DNA of 64,000 bases from Candidatus Kaiserbacteria bacterium. GTDB lineage: Bacteria; Patescibacteria; Paceibacteria; UBA9973; UBA2103. The notes under the pieces are model-generated. The model saw nothing but the letters and a program-made list of their open reading frames with translations. It searched no databases and was not told the DNA's origin. The stretch covers positions 1 through 64,000 of the forward strand of contig JACPGH010000005.1 of assembly GCA_016182485.1 (NCBI GenBank), written 5' to 3'. Positions 17,469 to 25,782 of this stretch are shown piece by piece. Every line of letters begins with the position of its first letter. Position 1 is the stretch's first letter. The translations under genes were made by a program, and so were the position numbers.

Positions 17469-18637
17469 GGTACTTCCTCGGTGATTTCCTCCTCCCGGAA
17501 CGCGTATCGGAAAAAGAGGAGCGAGAGCGCCCCGGCGGAGAAAAGCGCGAGAAGCAGGGCTATGAGCGGCCCCACGACCGGGACGAGGGTAATGAGTGTC
17601 AGGATGAGCATGCCGAGAACGCCATCGCGCCATAAGACGCTTTCGCGTTTCGAAAAACGGCTCACAAGCATGCCGCCGACGAGTATCCCGGCATATATGA
17701 ACGAAAGAAGAACGAGGAGGGCGTACGCGATGAAAAGCAGGAGCGAAAGACCTATGCCAACGAAGGTCAAGAGGAGCAGGAGGCACAGAATCGGCGTCGC
17801 GACAAACACTGCGAATCCGAGAAGCGTGGTGAGCAGGATCTTTCCCGGGCGCGAATACGTCATGTCCGCCACCGCTTTCGCCAGCCCCGGGAAGAGGCCG
17901 GCAAGAAGCCCGGCGAGAACAAGCGCGCCGAGAAGCCGCACGACGAGAAAAAGGCCGATGCCCACTATCTCGAGCGCGCGCGAGGCGCTTGGACTCGGCA
18001 GATAGGATACGTTCGTATAGGTCACGCCGCCAGTTATCCTCGCCGATTGCGCGATGTCCGCATCTTCGGGGGCCTGGTAGGCCAGTGCGCCGAGAATCGT
18101 AGTGCTCGCGGCAACGGTTACATGCCCGGTGGCCACGATATCCACGTTCCCCGAAAAATTGCCTGCGAGTACGATGTTATTGGCGTAGATGGTAACCGAG
18201 CCTCCGGCACCGTTCTCGAGCAACACATTCGCGCCAACGATTAATACGGAACCTCGAGCCCGACCGGCATCTCTCACCGAATAGCCCACGGCGACCAAAT
18301 CTCCCCCGACCGACCCTTCGACGGACACGCTGCCTCCGAAAGCCCGCAGATCCCCGCCGACCGCGCTCTTCGAATTGACCGAACCGCCGAAGAGAAGCGC
18401 GTCGCCGGTGACCGGGCTCGCCGAGATCACCGAACCGCCGAGAATCGAGAGGTCGCCGGCAACCGGAGCGGTAAATATCACGGAGGCGCCGGCGGCATAG
18501 GCGTTGCCCTGCGAAGAGCTCGCGACAGCGAGCGAACGGGCGGCGAGGAACGAAGCTGCCGGCACGGCAGGCGCGGCGAAAACAAAAACTGGCGCGGCGA
18601 GTGAGAAAACGAAAGCGGAAATGAGTGCGAGACGCAT
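17465..18637 (-). CDS. Exported polymer-forming (bactofilin-like) domain fused to membrane helices
   Basis: 390 residues. A signal peptide (1-22) is followed by a beta-helix built of short repeats (VAGDLSILGGSV, VTGDALLFGGSV, VGGDLRAFGGSV, VGGDLVAVGYSV) over residues 50-210. This pattern is typical of polymer-forming bactofilin-like domains. The last 170 residues hold about five membrane helices. It probably forms a surface-facing scaffold anchored in the membrane. It overlaps nth and is followed from upstream by VKOR with a three-base gap, so the three may be one operon (vkor, this gene, nth). Confidence 0.8.
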   Translation of the reverse strand: MRLALISAFVFSLAAPVFVFAAPAVPAASFLAARSLAVASSSQGNAYAAGASVIFTAPVAGDLSILGGSVISASPVTGDALLFGGSVNSKSAVGGDLRAFGGSVSVEGSVGGDLVAVGYSVRDAGRARGSVLIVGANVLLENGAGGSVTIYANNIVLAGNFSGNVDIVATGHVTVAASTTILGALAYQAPEDADIAQSARITGGVTYTNVSYLPSPSASRALEIVGIGLFLVVRLLGALVLAGLLAGLFPGLAKAVADMTYSRPGKILLTTLLGFAVFVATPILCLLLLLTFVGIGLSLLLFIAYALLVLLSFIYAGILVGGMLVSRFSKRESVLWRDGVLGMLILTLITLVPVVGPLIALLLALFSAGALSLLFFRYAFREEEITEEVP

Positions 18638-18640
18638 GGC

Positions 18641-19180
18641 TCAGAGTTTCGGCGGCATCGGGAGCAACGGGGGCGCGTTACTCGCCTTCTTCTTCGGCCG
18701 GGCTACATGGATAAGAGCGGCGAGAGCGGCGATGCAGAGCGCGAGAACCGCGGAGATGAGGCAATAGAGACAGTAGGCGCGGATGGCGAAAGCCTCGATT
18801 AGCGTTAGATAGATGGATACCGCCGCGCCAAGGAGAGAGAGCCAGAACAGCACGCGCCGCAAGAATTCGTCGAACAATAGAAGTTCTAGAGCGGCGAGGA
18901 TAAATATGACGCTATAGAAAAAAACTCCGTACAATGCGATCGGAACGCCGAAAAAATAAGAATACGCGCTTTGTGCCACGATATCGCAACTCGTTAGCGT
19001 CTGCGTGCCGCAGACAAGCGGCGTACCGGCGAGTTCGCTTTGCGCTATGTAGGCCGAGTCGGCGATACCGAGAAATGCGAGGATAAGGATGCCTACCACG
19101 CCTGCTCGCTTCATCCCGTTAGAGACGCCTGCCAAGCGCAGGCCAGGACTCGATGAGTCCTTGTCTCTAACGGGATTCAT
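18641..19180 (-). CDS. Vitamin K epoxide reductase family (VKOR) disulfide-forming protein
   Basis: 179 residues with four or five membrane helices. The VKOR cysteines are all present: the loop pair Cys57 and Cys65 (CGTQTLTSC) and the active CLYC pair Cys137/Cys140. The segment VAQSAYSYFFGVPIALYGVFFY is typical. In bacteria VKOR reoxidises a thioredoxin-like partner to make disulfides in exported proteins. TATCCT (19187-19192) ends six bases before the ATG at 19180. Codons 2-22 come from a structured repeat (19113-19176), and a second ATG at 19114 directly after it gives the family-like start MKRAGVV. Confidence 0.92.
   Translation of the reverse strand: MNPVRDKDSSSPGLRLAGVSNGMKRAGVVGILILAFLGIADSAYIAQSELAGTPLVCGTQTLTSCDIVAQSAYSYFFGVPIALYGVFFYSVIFILAALELLLFDEFLRRVLFWLSLLGAAVSIYLTLIEAFAIRAYCLYCLISAVLALCIAALAALIHVARPKKKASNAPPLLPMPPKL
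19113..19176. repeat. 64-bp three-armed inverted-repeat element at the VKOR start
   Basis: Outer arms ATCCCGTTAGAGAC (19113-19126) and GTCTCTAACGGGAT (19163-19176) are perfect complements. Inside are two further hairpins, GCCTG-CCAAGCG-CAGGC and AGGACTC-GAT-GAGTCCT, so the whole folds as a three-way junction. It sits in frame between two ATG codons of the VKOR gene. It could be an inserted mobile repeat that is translated, or a structured leader if the inner ATG is used. Confidence 0.9.
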
Positions 19181-19247
19181 GAGGCAAGGATACGCGCGAG
19201 AGCGCCTTCACGCAACCGCGTAGAACCAAATATAAAATAATAGCGGT

Positions 19248-19414
19248 ATGAAGAAATTAACTCCGGAGGCACCGAAGTGTTCTGTAAAAATTGCGACGCG
19301 CACTTGGGCCATGTCTTCGACGACGGCCCAGTCGACACGCGCTTGGCTCCCGACAGGCAGGGCAAGCGGTATGCACAAATTCCATCGCTCTCGATTTCGA
19401 GCCAAAATGAGTGA
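19248..19414 (+). pseudogene. msrB remnant with internal deletion
   Basis: ATG at 19248 begins MKKLTPE, the usual start of MsrB methionine-(R)-sulfoxide reductases. Directly after it, another frame (stop at 19414) reads GGTEVFCKNCDAHLGHVFDDGP, the MsrB C-terminal zinc and substrate region. About 70 residues in between, including the first CxxC, are gone and the frame is shifted. The catalytic RYCxNS motif reads RYAQIPS, so the Cys is lost too. It is a decayed gene, convergent with msrA. Confidence 0.85.
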
Positions 19415-19441
19415 TGGACATTGATGGACACGACGTGTCCA

Positions 19442-19903
19442 TCAGGGCTTCTCGGCGTAGCGCTGGTGGTAGTCTTCGGCGCGCCAGAAGATTCCGGCCG
19501 GTTCGATCGAAGTCGCGACGGTTTTCGGATAATACTGCGGCGCGAATTCTTTCGCGACGCGCTCGGCGATCTCTCGCTGTTCTGGCGAATGATAAAAGAT
19601 GACCGAGCGATACTGCTCCCCCACGTCCGGCCCCTGCCGGTTCACCTGCGTCGGATCATGGATCGCTAAGAACCGCCGCACAAGCGCTTCGTACGAGATT
19701 TTGTCCGGATCGAACGTAATTTTGACGCTCTCCGCGTGGCCGGTCTGCCCCGCGCACACTTGTTCGTAAGTGGGATGCTCGGCATGGCCGCCGCTATACC
19801 CCGATACCGCGTCAATCACGCCCGGCGTCGCTCGAAACGCCGCCTCCACGCCCCAGAAGCAGCCCGCCGCGAACGTCGCCTTCTCCCGGTTCATATGACT
19901 CAT
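19442..19903 (-). CDS. msrA: Peptide-methionine (S)-S-oxide reductase MsrA
   Basis: 153 residues with the catalytic GCFWG motif (Cys15), YSGGHAEHPTYEQVCAGQTGHAE and a typical C-terminal IEPAGIFWRAEDYHQRY. It repairs oxidised methionine using thioredoxin-type reductants. Two starts are possible (19903, or Met4 at 19894). A TATACC box abuts the first, which suits the second. The partner gene msrB survives only as a fragment next door, so R-sulfoxides may not be repaired unless another copy exists. Confidence 0.96.
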   Translation of the reverse strand: MSHMNREKATFAAGCFWGVEAAFRATPGVIDAVSGYSGGHAEHPTYEQVCAGQTGHAESVKITFDPDKISYEALVRRFLAIHDPTQVNRQGPDVGEQYRSVIFYHSPEQREIAERVAKEFAPQYYPKTVATSIEPAGIFWRAEDYHQRYAEKP

Positions 19904-19969
19904 GGTATACCACGTCGAATAAGGTGCGGTGAACCGGCCCGAAATTTGGTAGACTAAAGCGGCTACACC

Positions 19970-20599
19970 ATGGCTTGGTTCATTCCCACCCTGATCGGCG
20001 GCGCGGTTGGCAGTACCCTAACCCTTGCGGCGGCCATTATCATCGGCACCTTCATCCTCGAAGACGTTACCGTCGTAATCGTGGGGCTCCTGGCCGCCGA
20101 GGGCGTGATCGGGATTCCGCTGGCGCTTATTTCGCTATATGCCGGCATCGTCCTTGGGGACATCGGCCTTTATTGGCTCGGCAGGTACGCGAGCACGCAT
20201 CCTAGGCTCGAAAAATACGTTGACCACGACATCCTGGCCCCGTTCCGTAATTGGCTCGAGAAGCGCAACGGTCTAGCGCTCTTCTCTGCCCGATTCGTAC
20301 CCGGCATGCGGCTCCCCACCTATACGGCGAGCGGCTTTTTCGGCTCGCCGTTTTCGTCTTTCGTAGCTACGGCAGTGGTCGCAGCCTCGGTGTGGACTCT
20401 CTTCCTTTTCTCCGCGGCCTATTGGTTCGGCAGCGCGACCGAAGAGTGGCTCGGCCCTTTACGGCTCGGCATCGCCGGATTCGTGATACTCATACTGCTT
20501 GTAATCGGCCCTCTCAATTTTTTCGCCTACCGAACGAAGAGTAAACGGTCTGAATTAGCCGTCAAGGCGTTTAGGCGGCAGACATCGCATTTGCAGTAG
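19970..20599 (+). CDS. DedA-family membrane protein
   Basis: 209 residues with about five hydrophobic segments. The DedA/SNARE-associated signature is visible: GIVLGDIGLYWLGRYA, then the re-entrant motif FSARFVPGMRLPTYTASGFFG. DedA proteins act as lipid (undecaprenyl phosphate or phospholipid) flippases. Extended -10 TGG-TAGACT lies 14 bases before the ATG. The end overlaps the convergent flavin reductase gene by 29 bases. Confidence 0.92.
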   Translation: MAWFIPTLIGGAVGSTLTLAAAIIIGTFILEDVTVVIVGLLAAEGVIGIPLALISLYAGIVLGDIGLYWLGRYASTHPRLEKYVDHDILAPFRNWLEKRNGLALFSARFVPGMRLPTYTASGFFGSPFSSFVATAVVAASVWTLFLFSAAYWFGSATEEWLGPLRLGIAGFVILILLVIGPLNFFAYRTKSKRSELAVKAFRRQTSHLQ

Positions 20600-21158
20600 T
20601 AATGCCTTCGGCGCTTGCGTAGCTTGTCCCCACGCGGCTGGCAAGCTCTGCAAGTGCTTTGGAGAGCAGATCTTTTGTCGGCGCATCGATGATATTCCAG
20701 GAGGCATCGAAAAGCTGCCCCGCGGGGCCGAGATACAATTCCGGCTGGCCGATAACCCGAGCGTCCAAGTGGAGCAGTATCTGCCGCAAATGGCTTTGCG
20801 CGACGGCAGTGCCGATGGACCCTACCGAGACGCCAAGGACGAGGGCGGGCTTCCCCGCAAATGAGTTCTGTCCATACGGCCGGCTCGCCCAATCGATCGC
20901 ATTCTTTAAAACGCCTGGGATTGAGCGATTGTATTCGGGCGTTGCGATGATAACGCCGTCTGCCGCCGCGATCGCGTCCTTAAGCGCCTGGGCTGGAACA
21001 GGAAACGCCGCTTCATCGTCTTGGTTGTAGAGAGGGATGCCGCTCAAATCGGCAATCTTGATTTCCATGCCCGCCGGCGCGAGCGGCTGCATCGCGCTCA
21101 AGACCGCCGAGTTATACGACTGCCTCCGTAAACTGCCCGAGATTCCAAGGATATGCAT
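20571..21158 (-). CDS. NAD(P)H-dependent FMN reductase family protein
   Basis: 195 residues, flavodoxin-like. The FMN phosphate loop is ISGSLRRQSYN at the N-terminus, followed by TPEYNRSIPGVLKNAIDWASRP, the hallmark of the ChrR/SsuE/azoreductase-type NADPH-dependent FMN reductases. It probably reduces quinones, dyes or free flavin. With VKOR and MsrA nearby, the neighbourhood has a redox flavour, but they are not one operon. Confidence 0.93.
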   Translation of the reverse strand: MHILGISGSLRRQSYNSAVLSAMQPLAPAGMEIKIADLSGIPLYNQDDEAAFPVPAQALKDAIAAADGVIIATPEYNRSIPGVLKNAIDWASRPYGQNSFAGKPALVLGVSVGSIGTAVAQSHLRQILLHLDARVIGQPELYLGPAGQLFDASWNIIDAPTKDLLSKALAELASRVGTSYASAEGITTANAMSAA

Positions 21159-21241
21159 GGTCTGATGCTTAAATTGATATTCCCTCAGAGTACCTTATCC
21201 GCGACAACGGCCTGACTGTGGATAGCGGTATACTTCAGGCA

Positions 21242-22165
21242 ATGCGTACCAAAATAGCGCGGGCGGTTCTCGTCGCCGTGCTGGCGTTCGCGGCGGGCGG
21301 CGCCGGATACCTGCTCGGCAAAGAAAATTCCGGCGCGCAAGCCGCGCCTGTCTCTATCCCCGCGCAAACGGTCTCGGCGCCGCCCGCCGGTTCCGTTCGA
21401 GTCATCTACAGTTTAGATCAAAAGCAAAACGACCGGGAAATCATCGCGCTCATAAACGACGCTGAGCGCTACATTTACTTCGCCATATATACTTTCACGC
21501 TCGAGAACATCGCCGACGCGCTCGTCGCCGCCAAGAAGCGGGGAGTCGATGTCAGGGGCGTCGTGGATTCCGGGCAGAGCGGCGACAGCTATGGCCGGCC
21601 CATCATCGCGAAGTTGAAAGCCGCCGGCATTCCGGTCGTAGCAGAAAAGCACGCGACGGGAAACGGCATCATGCATTTGAAGACGCTCGTGACCGAAAGG
21701 GCCTATGCGAACGGCAGCTACAACTGGACCAAGTCGGCAACGACGCTCAATGACGAGATCCTCGAGATCGGCACGGATCCGGCGCTCCGGCAAACGTATG
21801 AAAATATCCTGCGGAAATTACTCGATGCCTATCGGGGCAACAGCGCGGCCGCGGGAGCGGCCGCGCAAGTTTCTGTAGGCATAATCGATTACACCGAAGC
21901 CCCCGCGCACGTCGGCGAGTACGCCTCCGTGCGCGGCACGCTTGTCTCAACCTACACGTCCAAGACCGGCACCGTCTTTCTCGATTTCTGCAAAGCGTAC
22001 AAATCCTGTTCGTTCTCGGGCGTAATCTTCGCCGATGATGCGAAAAAATTCGGCGACCTCTCCCGCTACCGGGGCAAAGACGTAACTCTCTCCGGCAAGA
22101 TTGTTTCCTACGAAGGCCGGGCCGAGATCATCCTCTCCGACCCGGGCCAATTGTCAGCACTTTAA
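21242..22165 (+). CDS. Exported phospholipase D-like nuclease with C-terminal OB-type domain
   Basis: 307 residues. A signal anchor (residues 6-25) is followed by a single PLD half-site: AIYTFTLENIADALVAAKKRGVDVRGVVD and the HxK motif IMHLKTLVTERAYANGSYNWT, as in Nuc-type endonucleases that work as dimers. The last 95 residues (HVGEYASVRGTLVST...GVIFADDAKKF) look like an OB-fold nucleic-acid-binding module. It probably cuts extracellular DNA or RNA and may supply nucleotides to a host-dependent cell. TATACT (21229-21234) ends seven bases before this ATG, fixing the start downstream of an earlier in-frame codon. Confidence 0.88.
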   Translation: MRTKIARAVLVAVLAFAAGGAGYLLGKENSGAQAAPVSIPAQTVSAPPAGSVRVIYSLDQKQNDREIIALINDAERYIYFAIYTFTLENIADALVAAKKRGVDVRGVVDSGQSGDSYGRPIIAKLKAAGIPVVAEKHATGNGIMHLKTLVTERAYANGSYNWTKSATTLNDEILEIGTDPALRQTYENILRKLLDAYRGNSAAAGAAAQVSVGIIDYTEAPAHVGEYASVRGTLVSTYTSKTGTVFLDFCKAYKSCSFSGVIFADDAKKFGDLSRYRGKDVTLSGKIVSYEGRAEIILSDPGQLSAL

Positions 22166-24480
22166 ATGACGGTTAACGTAACCGAGTTGCTAAGAGGGAA
22201 AGCGGAGGCCTTGTTGTTCACCTGAATAGTATGAGTTCCTAGGCTTACGCTCGACGGGACCACGAAACTTAAAATACTTGAAGAAATAAAAGCGGGCGTA
22301 ATAGTCTGGCCCGCGCTTCCATCAAGAGCGATGTACGTGGTGCTGTCGAAATTCGAGCCGTACACGAATATGGTACTGCCGAAAGACGCCGATGAGGCGT
22401 TGAGAGAAGTGATGGCAGGCGCTGACGGTGACGGATTCAGCGTGAAGCCGATCCGGTTGCTGTTGCAACCACCGGGGCAGGCGTTCGTCACGACGCCCAC
22501 ATGATACGTGTCGGGCGACGCGTTAGCGGCAAAAATCGCATTAATTGAGAAAACCACGCTAGAGGCAGACACCGCGGACGGAACAAACGAGCCGACAAAC
22601 TTGCCGCTTGTGCCATAAAACTCAACGCTCGACGCTTCGGCCAGATTGGCGCCGTAAATCGTGACGACGGTGCCGGCGGCTCCCTGGCTCGGACTGATGC
22701 TTGAGATTGAAGGAACGGCAACGATGCTAAACGCCCGACTTACACCGTCGCCGCAGCTTCCGTGCGACCGCAAACCCGCGTTGTCGCAGGTTACCGATAG
22801 ACGGTAGTTAGACGCCGGCACGATGTTTGTCGGGATCGTCCAACTGGTAGAGCCGTTATTGGGAACAACCACGGAGAGATACGGAGTCTCTGTCGGCGGG
22901 GTGCCAACGGCATCCTGAACGAGCGTAATTTTCACCATCGCGGTGGACGGATAATTTGACGAACTCCACTGAATCGTCTGGGTGGAGCCGGTGGGCCAGG
23001 CCGTGGATGGCGTTACGACGCTAAATGAAGGGTATGTGCCTACGACTGTCAACGTAGCCGAATTGCTGATAGGGAAAGCGGAGGCTTTGTTGTTCACCTG
23101 AACGGTATGCGTTCCGATACCGACGCTCGCCGGGACCACGAAGCTCAAGGCGCTCGAAGAAAGCAGCGTCGGAACGAGAGTCTGGCCCGTGATCCCATCA
23201 ATAACGATGGATGTGGTACCGTCGAAATTAGAGCCGTAGACATAGACCGTGCCGCCTATAATCGCCGCCGAGGGACTGATGTATGAGATGGCCGGAGCCT
23301 GCTGTGTTGTTACAATGTTGAACGGCGCGTCGCTGGTGTCGGATACTCCGCCTTCAGGCAGAGCGGTAGCACGTACAGGCGCAGATGCATAGATGCTGTA
23401 CTGGCCTGCGGACAGTTTTGACGGAATGAGCCACTGATAGGGAGACCCTCCGATCCAATTACTCACTATGGTTTGGACAAAACTTGCCCCGGAAGTTCCC
23501 GCGAGGCCGCGGTACAGTTGAAGAGTAACCCCGGAAGTTTGTAAGTCGGTAAGCGTCGTAGCAAATGAAATAGGAACTGTTTGACCATCGGTATATGATT
23601 CTCCCCCATTCGGCGAAAGGACGGTGATGGAAGTCGCTTGCTGTTCATTTGCCGTGACAACAATTTTTATGTCACTCGTTAAAGCTTTCCCTGATGGTAA
23701 GAGATACATCGCTTTTACATGCGCAATGCCCGCGCTCAAGCCACTGATGAATATCTTGCTCGCCAATGTTCCCTTGCCGCCATCCCATTTCAGACTGAGT
23801 ATGTCCGGTCGATCGGTAGACCACGAGACGGCAACGGGAATCGGCGCTGGCGGGGAACAGAGAACATATGTAGGACATGGCGGCCCCAACGGCGTATATT
23901 CCGCCTTGGCTTCTATGGTATTACCCACTTGTATGGCCCCTTCCGCTCTCGCGTTTCCTAATGAAATTTCGAGGGTGCCGACTTCCTTGTTCGGGACCGG
24001 AGGATTCGTCACACCGCCGCATCCGAAGAGCTGATTCAGTTTTTTGCGGGTCGAGGGCCCGACATAGCCAGTGCCGTTTTTTAATCGGCTAGGCGTCAAT
24101 ATCTCATCGCGATACTTCTCTTGGAAACCAGTGATCGCCGAGGCGACTGTTTCATCGTAGAGACCCACATCCTTACCGCTTGTTCCCGCGTCAAATCCTT
24201 CTTTCGCAAGCACTGTTTGCAGCGCGCTGATTTCCTGACTGCGAGCGCCTATCCCCAAATTGCTATTGAACGTATGGCACCACTGGCCTGTCGTAGTCTG
24301 TGTACTGCCGCCTGTGAGGGTTGATTTCACATTCGCTATGATGGCGCTGTCCGCGCCGAAGGAAGAGAGGAGCGAGAGGATAGCGCCAATCTGCGCATCG
24401 GTCAGGGTCGCCGCCTGCGTGAATGCCGGCGAGACCAGGATACCGAAGGAGAGCACTGCCCCGAGGATATATTTCTTCAT
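22162..24480 (-). CDS. Large secreted surface protein: peptidoglycan-binding domain plus TIG/Ig-like repeats
   Basis: 772 residues. A signal peptide (1-23) leads to a peptidoglycan-binding-1-like domain (about 75-155, EISALQTVLAKEGFDAG...YVGPSTRKKLNQLFGCGG). Ig-like modules follow: a Ca-type domain, SITVLSPNGGESY, IPT/TIG 1 (PAISYISPSAAIIGG...), PSFSVVTPSTAWPTGS, TIG 2 (SISSISPSQGAAGT) and TIG 3 (PAITSLNASSASFGS...). TIG 1 and TIG 3 are near-identical (see findings). It is probably a cell-wall-attached adhesin or S-layer-like protein. A TACAAT box lies about 29 bases before the start. Confidence 0.85.
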   Translation of the reverse strand: MKKYILGAVLSFGILVSPAFTQAATLTDAQIGAILSLLSSFGADSAIIANVKSTLTGGSTQTTTGQWCHTFNSNLGIGARSQEISALQTVLAKEGFDAGTSGKDVGLYDETVASAITGFQEKYRDEILTPSRLKNGTGYVGPSTRKKLNQLFGCGGVTNPPVPNKEVGTLEISLGNARAEGAIQVGNTIEAKAEYTPLGPPCPTYVLCSPPAPIPVAVSWSTDRPDILSLKWDGGKGTLASKIFISGLSAGIAHVKAMYLLPSGKALTSDIKIVVTANEQQATSITVLSPNGGESYTDGQTVPISFATTLTDLQTSGVTLQLYRGLAGTSGASFVQTIVSNWIGGSPYQWLIPSKLSAGQYSIYASAPVRATALPEGGVSDTSDAPFNIVTTQQAPAISYISPSAAIIGGTVYVYGSNFDGTTSIVIDGITGQTLVPTLLSSSALSFVVPASVGIGTHTVQVNNKASAFPISNSATLTVVGTYPSFSVVTPSTAWPTGSTQTIQWSSSNYPSTAMVKITLVQDAVGTPPTETPYLSVVVPNNGSTSWTIPTNIVPASNYRLSVTCDNAGLRSHGSCGDGVSRAFSIVAVPSISSISPSQGAAGTVVTIYGANLAEASSVEFYGTSGKFVGSFVPSAVSASSVVFSINAIFAANASPDTYHVGVVTNACPGGCNSNRIGFTLNPSPSAPAITSLNASSASFGSTIFVYGSNFDSTTYIALDGSAGQTITPAFISSSILSFVVPSSVSLGTHTIQVNNKASAFPLSNSVTLTVI

Positions 24481-24518
24481 ATAGGAAGATGGCCTGGTAA
24501 CGAGATTATTGTATCACG

Positions 24519-24547
24519 TTGTGTCTGTGCCATATCCGTGCTATTGT
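24519..24547 (+). promoter_or_regulatory. Promoter of infC-rpmI-rplT
   Basis: TTGTGT (24519-24524), 17-base spacer, TATTGT (24542-24547). The expected transcription start is near 24554, about eight bases before the GTG start of infC, so almost no leader exists and a classical L20-binding leader is absent. A small dyad GTGCT-N9-AGCAC overlaps the -10. Confidence 0.7.
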
Positions 24548-24561
24548 GCACAGCACTTCCA

Positions 24562-25125
24562 GTGGCTACCGACCGACTTCGCATCAATGCCGAGATACGC
24601 GCGCAGGAATTGCGCGTGATAGGCGCGTCCGGCGAGAATCTCGGCATTCTCGCGCTCTCGGCGGCGCTCGCAGCGGCGAAGCAGGCCGGCCTCGACCTGA
24701 TAGAAATCTCCCCGACGGCGACTCCGCCCGTTGCGAAAATAGCCGATTATGGTAAATTTGAGTACGAGCGGAGCAAGAAGGAGAAGGCGGTCAAGTCGAA
24801 GGTCAAGGTCTCGGAAACCAAAGAGGTGCAGATCAAAGTAGGCACCGGCGACCACGACATGCTCTTGAAGGCCAAGAAAGCCGCCGAGTGGCTCGCCGAG
24901 GGACACCGTGTGCGAGCCGAGCTCTTCCTCAAAGGCCGGTATAAGGGGATGGACGAGCAGTTCCTCAAGGAACGCCTCACGAAATTCCTCGAGCGCATTC
25001 CCTACGCCTATAAGCTCGCGGAACCGATCGGGCGAAGCCCCAAGGGATTCGCCGGAGTCATTGAACGTGATCTCGTCGCTCAGCAAAAGCGAGAAAAATC
25101 GAAATTACATCATGAAAACCAATAA
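24562..25125 (+). CDS. infC: Translation initiation factor IF-3
   Basis: 187 residues from a GTG start (VATDRLRINAEIRAQELRVIG). The N-domain block GLDLIEISPTATPPVAKIADYGKFEYE and C-domain KVGTGDHDMLLKAKKAAEWLAEG are clear. IF-3 binds the 30S subunit and checks start codons. The start is chosen because the family begins just before the RIN motif. An ATG at 24538 lies upstream of the promoter -10 and is unlikely. The 3' end overlaps rpmI by 14 bases, so translation is probably coupled. Confidence 0.95.
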   Translation: MATDRLRINAEIRAQELRVIGASGENLGILALSAALAAAKQAGLDLIEISPTATPPVAKIADYGKFEYERSKKEKAVKSKVKVSETKEVQIKVGTGDHDMLLKAKKAAEWLAEGHRVRAELFLKGRYKGMDEQFLKERLTKFLERIPYAYKLAEPIGRSPKGFAGVIERDLVAQQKREKSKLHHENQ

Positions 25126-25297
25126 ATCATACTTGAAACGGATCCGCGTGACGCGCCGAGGCAAGCTTATGGCGCGCGCCACGGGCCAGAATCATTTCAA
25201 CGCGAAGCAGAGCGGCAGCCAGCGGAGCGGCAAGCGCCGTGCAGTGTCGGTACACCTCACGGCTCGCGCGCGACGCCGCTTCTTGCCCGGCTCCTAG
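25112..25297 (+). CDS. rpmI: 50S ribosomal protein L35
   Basis: 61 residues, MKTNKSYLKRIRVTRRGKL..., strongly basic and of typical L35 length. Order infC-rpmI-rplT is conserved in bacteria. The start lies inside the end of infC. Confidence 0.93.
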   Translation: MKTNKSYLKRIRVTRRGKLMARATGQNHFNAKQSGSQRSGKRRAVSVHLTARARRRFLPGS

Positions 25298-25335
25298 ATG
25301 CCAGTTTACTAGCCGCTAGTTAACCAGAAACCAGT

Positions 25336-25704
25336 ATGTCCAGAGTCAAAGGAGGAATGATGGCCCAGAAGCGCCGTCGAAATATTTTGGAGAGAGCAAA
25401 AGGATACCGCGGCATCCGCTCGAAAAAAGAGCGCTACGCGCACGAGGCATTGATGCGCGCCGGCCGTTACGCCTTCGCGCACCGCAAAGACAAAAAGAAC
25501 GATTTTCGCCAGCTCTGGATCGTGCGCTTGAACGCCGCCGTCCGCGACAACCTGCCTGCCGGCAGGCAGGCGGCCATCAAGTCCTACAGCACATTTATTG
25601 CCGCTCTGAAAAATAAAAACATCCAGCTCGATAGGAAAGTTCTCGCGCAATTCGCCTCCGAGCATCCGGCCGTTTTCGCCCGGATCGCAAAGCAAGTCGC
25701 CTAA
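25336..25704 (+). CDS. rplT: 50S ribosomal protein L20 with repeat-derived insert
   Basis: 122 residues with the L20 blocks RRRNILERAKGYRG and DFRQLWIVRLNAAVR. Between VRDN and SYSTFIAALK is an insert of about ten residues (LPAGRQAAIK) encoded by a 20-bp perfect palindrome; the usual family text runs straight on. The insert lies near the loop linking the long helix to the globular domain, so it may be tolerated. The spacer from rpmI (25298-25335) contains CTAG-type repeat units. Confidence 0.96.
   Translation: MSRVKGGMMAQKRRRNILERAKGYRGIRSKKERYAHEALMRAGRYAFAHRKDKKNDFRQLWIVRLNAAVRDNLPAGRQAAIKSYSTFIAALKNKNIQLDRKVLAQFASEHPAVFARIAKQVA
25551..25570. repeat. 20-bp palindrome CCTGCCTGCCGGCAGGCAGG inside rplT
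   Basis: A perfect palindrome encoding LPAGRQ in the rplT frame. Related sequences form the hairpins at 38230-38259 (before rpsS) and 51470-51495 (before rpsL). Confidence 0.95.
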
Positions 25705-25722
25705 CTGTTTTAAGAATTTATT

Positions 25723-25764
25723 GATGTCGTAATTTTCATCCTATAGGATGAAAATTACGACATC
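25723..25764. terminator. 19-bp perfect palindrome between convergent genes
   Basis: Arms 25723-25741 and 25746-25764 are exact complements with a TATA loop; each arm contains a TTTT run. It lies between rplT (rightward) and the DUF1653 gene (leftward) and suits a bidirectional terminator. Confidence 0.7.
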
Positions 25765-25782
25765 TGAAAATGCAAGAAATAT

